From positions 24,932,501 to 24,996,500 of the forward strand of contig CM076146.1 in NCBI GenBank assembly GCA_038025085.1: a stretch of DNA of 64,000 bases, read 5' to 3'. The notes under the pieces were generated by a model. The model saw only the letters and a list, made by a program, of their open reading frames with translations, did no database searches and was not told the origin of the DNA. Shown here in pieces: positions 12,078 to 24,460 of the stretch. The DNA comes from Tetragonia tetragonoides (taxonomy: Eukaryota > Streptophyta > Magnoliopsida > Caryophyllales > Aizoaceae). Both the position numbers and the translations under genes were made by a program. Position 1 is the stretch's first letter; each line of letters begins with the position of its first letter.

Positions 12078-14407
12078 TGTAACACCCCCGAATTCGCAAC
12101 GATTTCCTGGGAGCTATCGACGTCGTTTTCACGACTCAACACCAATGAACCGTCTCAAACCCGAGGGATGCTACTGCAACATTTATCGCTAATGAATAAA
12201 TGCTTAGCAGATCGAAACAAAAGCTAGATATCAAAGGAAGCAGACTAAACAAACTAAACGAATTAAAACATTAATATCAGAGTTGTCTATAACGTGAACT
12301 TAAGTCCATTAAAGTATTATTACAACTTTGCCTTCAAGGGCACAAACCAAAATCCCACAAACTTAAAGAAATAAACAGTCTAGAGAACAAGCCCACATCT
12401 AAACTCCAAGGCTACACGTCCTCACTCAACAACACCTGCACTTAGGTTTCCGTGACGGAAGCAAGGTACAGAAAAAAAGAGAAAAAACAAAAGATAAACA
12501 AAAATCAGATAAACTAAATAAACGTCGTCCATACCCAGTAAAAATACTTTCGCAAACCTTACCTGGGTTTTAGAAGAATCATTGAAATTCATTTGCATAC
12601 ACAAGTAGTCATACATTCAAGCACACGCATACTCAATATTAAATTACATGCAATTCTTGCTAGGTGATGAATTGAACACAAACAGACAATCCATCTTTAT
12701 TAGAGTAATAACAGAGCGAATAGAACAGCGATTACCCATACTGTTCATCGATTGATATTGATATGCCATGGACTTACTCTATTGTATACGCACACTATCT
12801 CTAACATAATAATCGATACATAGAGAATTAAACAATAGGGAATGATCCGTCTCGAACACACTACGAGGTGTCCATAATAAGTAACTTGGGAATTACGCAT
12901 CCCAAGACTACATCAATTAGATACAGTCTCGATTGCTCGACTACTCCTAGGATCCATTAGGAGTCTTATTCTCATTTACAATTCAATTCACATAATTTGT
13001 ATTGGTTGACTTAGTGGTACAACGAGACCACGACTCACTACTTCATTTCATGCTTATGACAATGAATAGTAAAAATGACGATAATGACACTAATGCATAC
13101 AACGAATAATCATGCTCAATATATGTCTAATGAAATTTCGGCAGCACTTCGGCAATAAAACATGATATCCAAAATTTCACATTCAACAAATACATCCAAC
13201 AAATATAATAGGTTCTCAATAGCACTCAATAATATCCCATTCCATTTAGCACGTATATTATTTCATAATAATACTAACAATCTCCATCACGTAACTTATT
13301 CAATAATTAGCATATGAACTAATTAATTAACGAAACTTTATAAACTCAACATGCTCAATATAATTCATAATTACAGCGAAGAATATAATTCTAATTCTCA
13401 TAATAAACGACGATATAATTTAATCATATTTCGCATATTAAATTCACAACAATTAGGCATTTAGCACATAACAAGTAAAAACCTTTTTATGGATTTTAAT
13501 GGAGGTAGGCACAATCGCTTACCTTACAAACGCTTACTTAACAGTGTGTAAGCTTCCAAATCACGACCCGATCACGCTTGTCCGTTAGGTCCTAATTAAA
13601 TACAATTACCGAGACATAATCAGTAAATACGAAAATCCAAACAATCTAGGCTTTCAAAAATCCGGATTCCGATTTCGAACCATTGCAGAACAATAAAAAC
13701 AATAATTGAAAAATTCAGAAAATACGAAAATACAATTTGAAACCCTAATTGGTTTTTCGAACCTAGGCCACGGTCACCCATGCACGGGGACCCATGGCCT
13801 GGTCCAACACCAAGACCACCACCCACCGACCACCATGGTCGGCGGTGGCTCGCCGGAGCACCGGCGACAGAGGATAGAGAAAGAGTTTGCGAGAGAGAGA
13901 ACGAAAGAGAGAAAGAGACTGAGAGAGAGAGGGAAGGGCAGGGGAGGCACTAGCAACGCTGGCCACTCGCCAGCGACCAACCAGGCACGGCCTGTGAAAA
14001 TAGAGAGAGAAAGAAACAGTGAGCGTGAGAGAGAGAAGGAGAAAGAGAGAGAAAGGAAGAGAGAGAAGAGAAGGGAGGCTCACTGGCGGCGGCCTGGCGG
14101 TTCTCCGGAGACGGGTGGCTGAGTAGGAGGAGAGAGAGAGTCGGCTGAGGGAGAGAGGAGAGAGAAAGTGAGGTTTTGTGAGGGTTTGGTTCAATTTTGT
14201 AAATTGAAGAAATTGCCCTTCTTTTTGCTTATATAGGTCTCCAGTCAACCAAAGTCAATCCCACTAGAGTTTAGGAATAATTTTCTGATTTAAATGCTAA
14301 TTAAAACTAATTAAAACAATATGACACCCACCGACCACCATGGTCGGCAGTGGCTCGCCGGAGCACCAACGATAGAGGAGAGAGAAAGAGTTTGCGAGAG
14401 AGAGAAC

Positions 14408-14464
<57 letters not shown>

Positions 14465-15057
14465 AGCGAGAAAGAAGGGGCGGGGCAGGCACCAGCAACG
14501 CCGGCCACTCGCCGGCGACCACCCAGGCGCGGCCGGCGAAAACAGAGGGAGAGAGAAATAGAGAGCGTGAGAGAGAGAAGGAGAAAGAGAGAGAATAGAA
14601 GGGAGGCTCAACGGCGGTGGCCTGGCGATTGTCCAGAGACGGGCGGTTGAGTAGGAGGAGAGAGAGAGTCGGTCGAGGGAGAGAGGAGAGAGAAAGTGAG
14701 GTTTTGTGAGGGTTTGGTTCAGTTTTGTAAACTGATGCCCATCATTTTGCTTATATAGGTCTCCAGTCAATCAAAGTCAATCCCCCAATTTGTTTAGGAA
14801 TAATTTTGTGATTTAAATGCTAATTAAAACTAATTAAAACAATATGAATAAACTTTATTCATACACAAAATAATTTAATTAAATCCCCCAATTTGATAAT
14901 TATAATTCAAAAAATTCCCATAATAATAATTAATATTATTATGGCTTTATTTAAATAAATCGAATCATTCAATATAAATACAATTTAAATCTCCGACACT
15001 ATTTATAGAATAATTATATATCAATATTATAATTATAGAAAATATTGGGGTATCACA
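12078..15057 (-). repeat. 5' LTR of the left chromovirus, with internal duplication
   Basis: In minus orientation it starts TGTGATACCCC at 15057 and ends TGTTACA at 12078. It is about 350-400 bp longer than the other two copies because about 13820-14324 (GA-rich tract, TATA motif and the sequence up to AACAATATGA) is repeated in tandem at about 14325-14846, period about 505 bp. The second copy has its own (GA)n tract and its own TATATAGG-type motif (about 14752), so this LTR has a doubled promoter/leader module. Confidence 0.88.
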
Positions 15058-15062
15058 GTTAA
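15058..15062. repeat. Target-site duplication GTTAA, right copy
   Basis: Matches 128-132 exactly and directly follows the terminal TATCACA of the LTR. Confidence 0.85.
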
Positions 15063-18000
15063 AATCACTAACCTTAAAAAACCTTTTCAATGACTAGTTG
15101 TTTGAGAGAGGGCTTATGCGCGAAGGAAAGCAAGCGATCAACATGAAGTGGCTACCATTATGAAAGTTATGCACTGGGCACGTCTACTCCACGATTTCTT
15201 GGTACCGAGCATGTATGGCTTCCCCACACCCCGTGCCACCAAACCTACCCCAAGCCCTCTCTACTATTTAGTGAGGTCTCATTATTTTTTCCAATTTATT
15301 TTAAGCAATTTCTAAAATGTTTTTGATTTTTTTCTCTCTTTCAGCATAAATTTTCAACTAAAAATTAAATTAAAAAGTCTTAAACATTGAAGTTGGTATA
15401 ACTGTTCAAGGAAATATACAATGTAAAGCAATATATGGAACTAAGTTTAATAAAGTTGGAGGGATTATCTTGCAAAGAGAGGATGTGAAGATACCAAATG
15501 CCTATTAGCAATCGCAAAGAGAAATACGAAGAACCTTACCAAAATGGGGATTTGTTGTACACGATGCCGGAAATATGGCAGACGACGGCGAAGAGATCCA
15601 GATACGAACGTTGAACATATCGGAAGGTAGGAGATGAATTGATGGTGTGTGGTTTCATCATCTATTCATGAGAGCGGAATAAGCTTCTTTTTTATTTTTG
15701 GCTCATCAATATGAGAGAGAAATTAGCTACTACTCAATTTCTTGGATTTGTAACATCTGAAAACTTTTGAGAATGAAGGAAAGAGGATGAAGGAGTTATT
15801 AAACTTCATTATGTTTTTGTAACGTCTAATTGTTGTTACTTTCTCTCTTTTTTTGGCTTTGTTTTTACTGGCTATGAGTCACATGACACATCATAAGTAA
15901 ATTGACACGTCATTCGACGAATCAGAGACTGATGTGGCGAACTCTAGTTTAATCATTGTGTTTTAATCCAACTATATAGATGTCCTACGTCTTAATCTTG
16001 TTTATACTTGTGCACATTTATTTAGTTTTATTTATTGTACTTATTATTATCCTTTTGCTCTTCTTTTTTTTTCCTTTCATACTTTACCCCTTTCCCTCTT
16101 ATATTTCATTATCTCCTTTTTGTTACCTTATTTTCTTATATTTTTTTTTTTTTGGTTGGATTTGATATAAGGAGGTAACACACCCCTAATTTTTCACGCG
16201 GCTACAATTTCTAGGTAAAAGTTTAATTGCTCACGCGAATTCGTCCTCATGGAAGACATAGATCGAGCTGTTGAGTATTTTTGCGGTAAGATTGAGTGAA
16301 GTTCCATTGAAAAATGTTTGAATAATGAAGGTTACTCCTGTCTCTCATCACCTTTTTTTTTCTTCCATAAAAATGAATAAAAATGATCATTCATGCATTT
16401 AGAAGCCTTAAAACTTTTGTTTTATTTTATTTTGTAATAATTAGGATCTTGACAATTTAGGAGACGTAACCTTGTTTGTACATTGAGGAAAATCTAATGG
16501 TTATGATTTGGGAAAAATTGGTGTCGTATAAAACCTTTGCTTTATGGCCTTCAATAGATATAAAAATCATCAAGATCCAACGTTTAGATAATTTAAAATG
16601 TATTTATTTTTTTGAAGTTAAACTATCTAAAGCTGACCACCTTATATTGAATTGTAAATAACTAACTCAAACTCATTGTTAGTTTTTGAACCTAAGCTAT
16701 TTCTAAACAAATTAAATAGGATTTAACAAGGTTTCTACAGACACAAATTTTGTTCATTTCAGTTAAGAAACGAATTTTAAATGATTTTTGAAATGACAAA
16801 GTAATGTTGAACTCTTGGATGTTTGTTTAGGTTTAGAAGTTCTTAATAACCGGTTTAAAATAACCACTTAGAGTAGTGATTAAGTTTGGATGTATATATT
16901 TCTACTTGAATCTTCAAAAAGTAGATCAACTTTAACCAAATAGAATTGATGATAAAATAAATCAACCAACTTAGGTCCAGAATTGACTACGTTCAATAAT
17001 TTTTAAACACTGCGGTATTTCACACTTCCTCAATGCTAATGAAGTTGGATTTGGGCAATAGACTCAATTAGGACCGGTTTTGAGTTTGAAATCACTCATT
17101 TGGACTTATAATGGATTTTTGATGAATTAATCAAAACCAAGTTCAAATCTGTCAAAATAACCAACAATTGGTTAATTTAGAAGAGAAGGCCTTTGTACAG
17201 AACTTTTGTTTATTTTTTTTTTAATAACTTAGACTTGTGTAAAAATCTTGATAATTTGTGTAACTAATAAACTCCAAGTCTAGTTTACTCTTTGCTAATT
17301 TTAGACTTAGATCACTTGTACTTAATTTCCAATAAATAAAAAACTGAAGGTTTTCAATAAACTTCCAGGAACTTGTAATTAGTGAGTAAGTCATCAACCA
17401 TGAATTGTCTTGACTTTACATTTTTACAGTAGATAGAGGACTTAAAATGAACAATGTTAGGCTTTGTAATGTAATCACTCAACTTGGTTAAGAAATGATT
17501 GAGTTATGAATTAGGTAAGTCCTGCCCAGATTTATATAAATTCAGTTTTGTGCGTTTTTGTAAATGATTTTCGTTGAATTATAAAGCAAACCTATAAAAA
17601 TATGAAACTCTCCAATTTATTATTTTAGTCTATCCCAATAATTATAAAAATAATTTTGAAAGTAGTAAGTTGTGTTCGGACCAATCTCTTGTCGAATATT
17701 TCAAACCACTGATGTAAATAACGAATTTCCTAAGTGAACATGTAAATTTACTCGATTCCTTGTGAATAAACCCGACCATTTGAAGACAATGATCGAGGTC
17801 GAGCCCCTGGAGGTGCCATTTACATGCAGAACAAGTCTTTTTCTCCTTTTTAGGAATTTTAGACATTTGTTTTAGTATATCTATTGTAATTACTTAAAGT
17901 ATAATTCATTTATTCTGAGGCTTCTTAATTATATTTGCACATTTGCATTCATATGTTTCCACCTAATAATTCAACTCGGCTAATAAATAAAAAGAACTTC

Positions 18001-19933
18001 TCTTAATTGTGTGATATTATGTTGCATGTTTTCAATAATAAAACCAGTATTTTCGTTTATGTACGAATCCGGTCCGAAATCAAATTCGAGGTTAGAATCA
18101 GATTTTTGCTTATACACGATCATGGGTGTTCCACCTACCATCACATCAAATCACCTTCATACAAAATCATTTTTTCCAGTTGAATTCACATTTCCCCATT
18201 GACACCATTTTCCCCAATCGAATACCTATGATCGAATGTAAGTGAATAGGTTATCGTCTCCTCTTATTTGGCGTCAGGCCATCCTGGAGGGATCCTATCT
18301 AAAAGACTCTTTCAAACCATTACCCATTAAATAAATCACCATACTCTATTAAAATGATCCACTTATCCATCCTCAGTGAATGTTATCCCCAGTAAAGAAC
18401 TGATATTTTTGAGAAGTCTAATACCTATACTCAAAGCAAAGAATTGGGTTGATCTCAGTATATTACCTAATTTCGATTGGGTTGAACACCTCAAAAGAAC
18501 ATGCAAATCTTCCCATTTGAACCAATCCCTGCACCATATTAGGGGAGTGGGAGGTTTCTCGGGTGAATTCGACTCTAATCCAGCGAGTTATCTTATAAGT
18601 TCTCAATTATATCCCTCTCATGGGAAAGATCAATCAAACCTACCTTAGTGGCACCCAAAGAGTCTTACTGACCAGATCCCGCGATCAGAACTACGTTTGT
18701 GCTTTGAGCCAAGAGTAGATTGAATTCCTCTAATGATTAAACGAACATAATAGGTCTACACCGATTTTTTACATGCAAGTATGTGACAATCTGTACATAT
18801 ATGTAATTTTCATTTATCATTTTAGGCATTATATAATACAACTCAAAGTTTTCATATAGGATACAACGTATTAGTAAGGAGCCCGTACTTAGTACGGAGG
18901 AGGAGATGGGTCCGAGGATGTCCGCACCTTCTAACCAAACCAAGATATTTGCATTCACAGACCAATTAAAGAATTTTTCTATTGCTTTATCGCGATGAAG
19001 TCATTTTTTGGGTTTCTTAAATGGTTTCCTTAATATCTCTTTTATAAAACTCTTTTTTTTTGGAACTCATCCTTGTTTGGGTCATACCAAGGTGGCAACT
19101 TCGAACCTTATGATGATTTCTTGATAATTGACCACTTCAATCGGTCGACTTCCGTGAGACATGCCCTTTGGCATATAACGTGATGATCTCCGATCTTAAT
19201 TCAGAAAATTCGAGAATCAAACCCCACAAAACCCTCAACTTTAATTTAAGATAGATGAGTCCCTATCTACTTAACCGTATCCCCAACCTTTGGTTACATT
19301 GAAGTGAACTTGTGAATATATATGTATAATAATTGTATAAGCATGAAACGGCCACTAGACATTGCCCTCAAGGTGCCACAATACAATTCGTTCATTGATT
19401 AGACAAAACACACCAACCCACGAGGTTTGAGCCAAACGCACCACTCCTAGCCCACTAACTAGTGCAGAGGACAATGCCTGAACCTACCTTTGATCAACTA
19501 TTTGTTCCCCCTCATTCTCTCTCCAAACACTTGCAAATTACTCCTACAACTACAATATAAAAATCCATATAAAAAAAATATGGCTGTTTTTTTGAAGTAT
19601 TTTTGCTCGGGGCATGTATAGGATCGTGGGCACTGGAACCGCATGCGGGTACCTGACTCACTTCACTAGGCCCCTTGCGAGAGAGAGAGAGTGCCTTGCT
19701 TGCGTTCTCGAGTTTTGTTATTTTATATGCAATCACTATTATGTCTCTTAGCTTCTAGTAAGTCTAAGGGGATGAAAGTGGATATTTGTATTATTTCTAT
19801 ATTCTCTGAGTATGCTTAGACAATGCTCAATCGATCTTCTCATTTTTCAATGCTTTTGTCTTTCACTCTCTTCATTCATCATCGGATCTCCCGTTCAATC
19901 CTGTCATCATAATTCTTTTACTTCTTAATATAA
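15063..19933. other. AT-rich spacer, no convincing gene
   Basis: No frame here has the look of a protein gene. A possible minus-strand first exon (ATG at about 15662, about 40 codons, then a good donor G|GTAAGG at about 15538) was considered, but no downstream exon could be followed. 18370-18720 and 19345-19500 are less AT-rich and may be remnants of old elements that I cannot name. Poly-T runs occur near 16140-16155. A short GA run lies near 19680-19691. Confidence 0.5.
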
Positions 19934-19935
19934 TA

Positions 19936-20186
19936 CTTCCTCCATTCAAAATATTTAGGTACATTTACTTTTTTACGATCTCTGATGCACAATTTTTATC
20001 GTAAATAATTGTAATTATATGTATTTATAAATTATGTAAAATTATAATTTTTCAAAATTATTTTTTAAAAAGAATCTAACATTTTTACATTATAAATCTT
20101 TGTATCTTTCCACTAATTTATGGTCAAAGTTTGTGAACTTTAACCTTGAAAATTGAAGTGTAAACATCTTGGTCAAACGGAGGGAG
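19936..20186. mobile_element. Stowaway-like MITE (TA target)
   Basis: About 250 bp, AT-rich, with ends CTTCCTCCATTC... and, inverted, CTCCCTCCGTTTG..., the standard Stowaway (Tc1/mariner-type) terminus. TA flanks both ends (19934-19935 and 20187-20188). No coding capacity; it would depend on a mariner-like transposase elsewhere. Confidence 0.75.
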
Positions 20187-20188
20187 TA

Positions 20189-21514
20189 CTTCTTATTAAT
20201 ATAATACTTCTTATCCCTTAATATAATACTTCTTATTAAAATAATACTTCTTGATATAACTCCATAGTATATTAAATATCTCTCTTATTTTTCCTGAAAA
20301 GATAGTGGAATTGTCATAGGGTTAAATTTTATGGCAAAGTTCACGGATTGAATTTCCACTAGGTCTCTTCCTTCAGCGTGTTTGTAAGATTTATCTTGTT
20401 AACTTAGCTTGCTGGTGTAAGCAAGTAGTTTGCAATGACAAAGTTCACAAGTTGAATTTCAACTAGGCCTTTTCATTGAGCACGACTATAAGATTTATCT
20501 TTTTATTTATTGGTGTAAGCAGCTTACAAATTATTGCTTACACTCAAAATTTATCCAATGCACATTCAAAAATCAGTGAGTATGCGTTCCTGCTATAAAA
20601 TAAATATCTCTTTTATTTAAGTATAAGCTAATCTTGAGAAGCATAAACTTTGTGCTCAAATTCGTTTGGAGCATTTGTACTCTTTAAGACAATTCCATTG
20701 GAACCAACATGTTAGCATCTATATGTGTTTGTCTTTCACGCCTATGTGCCCACACCCCAAATCCATATATTGTGGGTCCTACATCGATTGCGGCTCTTGT
20801 TTTCCCTTATTTCTTGATTTATTATTTCACACGTCCTTTTGTGGCTTTAATCATTTAAGTAATGTTCTTATGATATGTTAATAAACAATTATGTTTGTAG
20901 GATCAATAATGAGAGTGAGACAAATAGTTCAAATTAAACTAATTAACAGAATACTAGTATAGTATTTAGTACTTAACAGTTGGCATTGGGATACTAATTT
21001 AGTGGGGAGGTTTACTTGGTGGGAATAACACTTTACATGTTTATGTTTTTATTTTATTTTTTTCTTTTTTTGATCTCTTAGAAGGAAGATTTCAAATTAA
21101 ACTTTTCATAATTTAGTTTACATAGTCGTTTGCTATGTAGGCAATTGTATTCATGTGAAGTTCCTTCCATTGTATCGGATATATACCGATTTCTGCAAAT
21201 ACTGAAATATTTGTATTTGCCTATTAAGTTCATTATTAACGATTAGAAATAAGCAACATTTTTTCGAAAACAATTATGTTTTTCCATTTCAAGTAAGAGA
21301 TAATTATTGTGCTCTTCAACGTTCTTAAATATTCTTCAAATAAGATATTTGCGTACCTGGATTTTTGGTTCTATATTGTCTGATTCAATTTGAAAGTTAT
21401 ATTCATACGAGATAATTTTCAAGGGAAATAGAGACAAACTATATATTCACATTCTTTGGTATGTTATTAATGTTATCTTTCTTTATTGGTTAGTTAGCTT
21501 TTTTAAAATAAACC
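20189..21514. repeat. Spacer with short local duplications
   Basis: Directly after the MITE, the phrase AATATAATACTTCTTAT recurs (about 20198-20260). About 20334-20424 (CAAAGTTCACGGATTGAATTT...GGTGTAAGCA) is repeated in diverged form at about 20438-20522, period about 104 bp. The rest is AT-rich with no coding signal. Confidence 0.5.
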
Positions 21515-21561
21515 AGCAAAGTTGCCCCAAAAAAAAAAAAAAAAAAAAAACATAGCAAAGT
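21515..21561 (+). mobile_element. Ultra-short poly(A) retro-insertion
   Basis: AGCAAAGT at 21515-21522 and again at 21554-21561 bracket only TGCCCC, an A-run (21529-21550) and CAT. A direct repeat flanking an A-tail with almost no body is what an extremely 5'-truncated LINE-driven insertion leaves. Slippage next to a chance repeat is possible. Confidence 0.4.
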
Positions 21562-21862
21562 AAGAATTTAAGATATGTATAACATATTATGACTTACGCA
21601 AATAAAGACAAACAACATCTTTATAATCGAAGATATGGCAAATAGTATGCAAATCTCCTAAGAAATGGTATAAACAGATTAAGAGATAACGTTCTAAACA
21701 ACAAAACACGCGATAATCTATAAGATCAGATTTGTAGCATCCCCATCTACCAGTCAACAAATTGTTCACATCATACTAAATTCTTACATTTTATGTACAT
21801 TAAATGAAACAAAAAATTACTCGTATTATAAACATCTTTTGCTAATAATGCCAATATAGAAA

Positions 21863-22016
<154 letters not shown>

Positions 22017-22919
22017 GAATGCGATGAAAGACTTCAGAACACCATAAGGTCCATAACAAACCAATGGTTAAGCAATAAAAGAAATTAAAGTTAGTAGCGA
22101 ATAATAACAATAACAAACTCGATGGTGTTTCATTGGTTGCTAAGATGCTCATCACTAAGAGCATCTCCAACACTATTAACCTCCAAAACGTTTATATATT
22201 TTGTGAAATTATCATTTTTAAAATCTTACTTTACAAACATCTCCTTCTCTATGCTGACAAACAACCTCTAAGAACGAAAATCTGTATTCTATGCCACATC
22301 AGAACCTAAAAAATGTCTAACTAAATCGCTTTGTGAAGAATTAAGATTTATTTTAACTATATCATGCACCATGGAAGAAGAGGAGGTTTTTTGGTCGTAA
22401 ACCTCACTAAAAAAACCTTGCATTGAAGATGTTTTAAAGTTTTTATCGACAATTGGCAAAAAGCTTTCAATCACAAGCTTTTCTTGTCAATCAAAGCTTA
22501 ACAACATACTAATGTGGTAAGAAATGGATAATGTGGTTTCTAATGGGACATTTTGTTGCTAACATTGTGACAAGTAAGAAAACTTTACACATTTTTATTT
22601 CTTTAACACACGGCCAATCATCATAACTATTGTCTAAGCTAACTTATAGGCATCTTAAAAAGTAGGACAATTATGCTTTTCACCTTTCTATCGATTTCAT
22701 ATTTCATAGTAACTCTTAAAGCATACATGGGTAAAAGTGACCCGACTTTTGGTAGTGGTACACTAGTACTTCACCAGGGGTACCTATAACCCATATCAGA
22801 TTAGTCAGAGTAACTCTTAAAGCAGGCATGGGTCAAGCCTTTGTACCTATAATGACCAATGATCAAACAATGAGCTATTAGCTACAGAAAACAAGAATTA
22901 TGATTATGGCCTGGCTTAA
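22017..22919. other. Spacer, no gene seen
   Basis: AT-rich. Contains AAGAGCATCTCCAACA (about 22157), a motif common at one end of plant MITEs, but no inverted partner was found. A phrase AGTAACTCTTAAAGCA...CATGGGT occurs twice about 100 bp apart (about 22710 and 22809). Confidence 0.45.
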
Positions 22920-22927
22920 ATTATGAA

Positions 22928-23283
22928 CAGAGCCGGCCCAAGGGGGTGGCCAGAGGGGCAACCGCCTAGGGCCCAGTCTGTAGAGGGCCCAAACAACAAT
23001 GCAAAATTAAGATAAATAAAAAAAATTGCAAATACTAAATATGAAAAAGGGCCTGGTTCCTTGGTTGGAAATGAGTTGTGTTGCTCCTTACCTACATTAG
23101 ATTTTGAGATCAAATCTCTTTGGCCCCCATTTTTCTATAATTTTTCATTCTTCATATCCTCATTTCCTAATACGGGGCCCAATTTTTTTTTTTTTTTTTT
23201 TGCCGATAAAACAAGTTATTCATACTTAGGGGCCCTCATTTTTATCCCGCCCCAGGGCCTCAAAAACCTTAGGAACGGCCCTG
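22928..23283. mobile_element. hAT-type MITE with 8-bp target duplication
   Basis: 356 bp bounded by CAGAGCCGGCCCAAGG and, inverted, CAGGGCCGTTCCTAAGG, hAT-style termini. ATTATGAA flanks it perfectly at 22920-22927 and 23284-23291; an 8-bp duplication is diagnostic of hAT transposases. The interior is non-coding and AT-rich with an 18-T run at about 23186-23203. It is non-autonomous. Confidence 0.88.
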
Positions 23284-23291
23284 ATTATGAA

Positions 23292-23872
23292 TGCCCAGCA
23301 TGTGAGAGGCAATTCCTCTCTACTATTCTTAGGCAGTCTGACCAAGAAAATAGTGCACCAGCTTACTTGTGCATTTTCCTATAGCTTATAATTTATATGT
23401 ATGCATGCATATTTGAGTATTGACCACAATTTAGCATGTAGTTGACCAGGTACTAATAATTGAATGAAACTATGAATGCGTGTATTGTAATATTGACTAA
23501 AGTAATTTTGTATAAAGACCATGGAGGATGGTGGTCAATTAGTTCCAATCTTATTTCTAAGTGGTTTGGTAAAATAAGGTTAATTATGAGTTTGATTTCC
23601 CATTCTTCATGCTTTGTAACTGTCGTTGCCAGATTTTAGGAGTTATATATTTGCCCATTAATAGTGTTACATACGTTGACGTGATCCTGGCGTTGGTTAT
23701 TCAATTAGTCTCATATGTTTGCTTAATAAACACAAGAGTCCTAACATGATATATTGGAAGATGTCTCATTCATTATTCACTTGCATTTTCATATTCACGA
23801 GGGGAAAAAAAGTAATTTCGTATAAGGAAAAAAATAACAAAACAGAAAACCCGTCCTCCAAGGCTCCAAGTT
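23292..23872. other. Spacer, no gene seen
   Basis: Short AT-rich sequence between the hAT and Mutator-like elements, without a plausible frame. Confidence 0.5.
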
Positions 23873-23883
23873 AGTTAGGTTTA

Positions 23884-24449
23884 CAAAAACTCGTGTGGAT
23901 TTAGTCCATGGTGGACCAATACTTTACCTGGAGTCACCCGTCTAATAGTAGAGCCGGCCACCCCATACTTTACCTGGAGCCACCCCACTAATAGTGGAGT
24001 CACCTCCTACTTCACCTGAAGCCACCCCGTACTTCACCTAGAGCCACTCCTCAAATTTATACTTGGCGCCACCCCTCTAATAGTGGAGTCACCCCCTACT
24101 TCACCTGGAGCTACCCCTACTTCACCTGGAGCCACCCCGTACTTTACCTAAAGCCACCCCTCAAATTTATACTTGGCGTCACCCCTCTAATAGTGGAGCC
24201 ACCCCTTACTTCACCTGGAGTCACCCCCCTACTTAACCTGGAGCCACCCCTCAAATTTATACTTGGCGTCACCCCTCTAATAGTGGAGTCACCCTATACT
24301 TCACTTGTAGCCACTCCTCTAATAGTGGAGTCACCCCATACTTCACCTGGAGCCACCCCTCTAATAGTGGAGTCACCCCCTACTTCACCTGGAGTCACCC
24401 CTCAAATTTACTTTGTCCGCGATGGACTAAGTCCACACAAGACATGCTG
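23884..24449. mobile_element. Mutator-like non-autonomous element carrying a minisatellite
   Basis: 566 bp flanked by an 11-bp direct repeat, AGTTAGGTTTA, at 23873-23883 and 24450-24460. Near the ends lie inverted repeats: 23893-23916 (GTGTGGATTTAGTCCATGG...) and 24415-24438, matching at 21 of 24 positions when inverted. The outermost 8-11 bases do not pair well. A 9-11 bp duplication suggests a Mutator-family transposase. Nearly the whole interior is a tandem array (next entry). No transposase frame; the 85-codon frame inside it is translated repeat. Confidence 0.65.
23917..24414. repeat. Minisatellite with CACCTGGAGCCACCCC core
   Basis: Units of about 20 and 42 bp built from TACTTCACCTGGAGCCACCCC, CTCTAATAGTGGAGTCACCCC and TCAAATTTATACTTGGCGTCACC. 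The last type recurs at about 24053, 24169 and 24256, giving a looser higher-order spacing of about 90-115 bp. GC-rich compared with its surroundings. Confidence 0.85.
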
Positions 24450-24460
24450 AGTTAGGTTTA

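Larger units (their letters stand above)
133..15057 (-). mobile_element. Ty3/Gypsy chromovirus (Tekay/Del-like), degenerate, minus strand
   Basis: This LTR retrotransposon reads right to left: 5' LTR 12078-15057, primer-binding site 12064-12075, extra reading frame, gag, protease, RT-RNase H, integrase with chromodomain-like tail, polypurine tract and 3' LTR 133-2762. The perfect GTTAA duplication outside both ends fixes its limits. The coding region has many stops and frameshifts, so it is dead. The extra length comes from a solo LTR of the same family (8969-11545) inserted in the extra frame. Long LTRs, the Met-tRNA primer site, the gag zinc knuckles and the integrase tail point to the Tekay/Del chromovirus lineage. 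It is the same family as 46079-58190 but clearly diverged from it. Confidence 0.92.

Noticed and set aside
8969..15057. Independent short LTR element bounded by the two right-hand LTRs
   Set aside because: The interior is only part of the extra frame plus the primer site; that frame continues beyond 8969, and the outer GTTAA pair joins 133 with 15057.
22157..22560. MITE beginning AAGAGCATCTCCAACA
   Set aside because: Typical end motif, but no inverted partner or target duplication found.
23061..23384. 107-codon plus-strand frame
   Set aside because: Runs through the hAT MITE and its T-run; no protein-like composition.
24193..24450. 85-codon Pro/Thr-rich repeat protein
   Set aside because: It is the minisatellite in translation; other units carry stops or shift frame.
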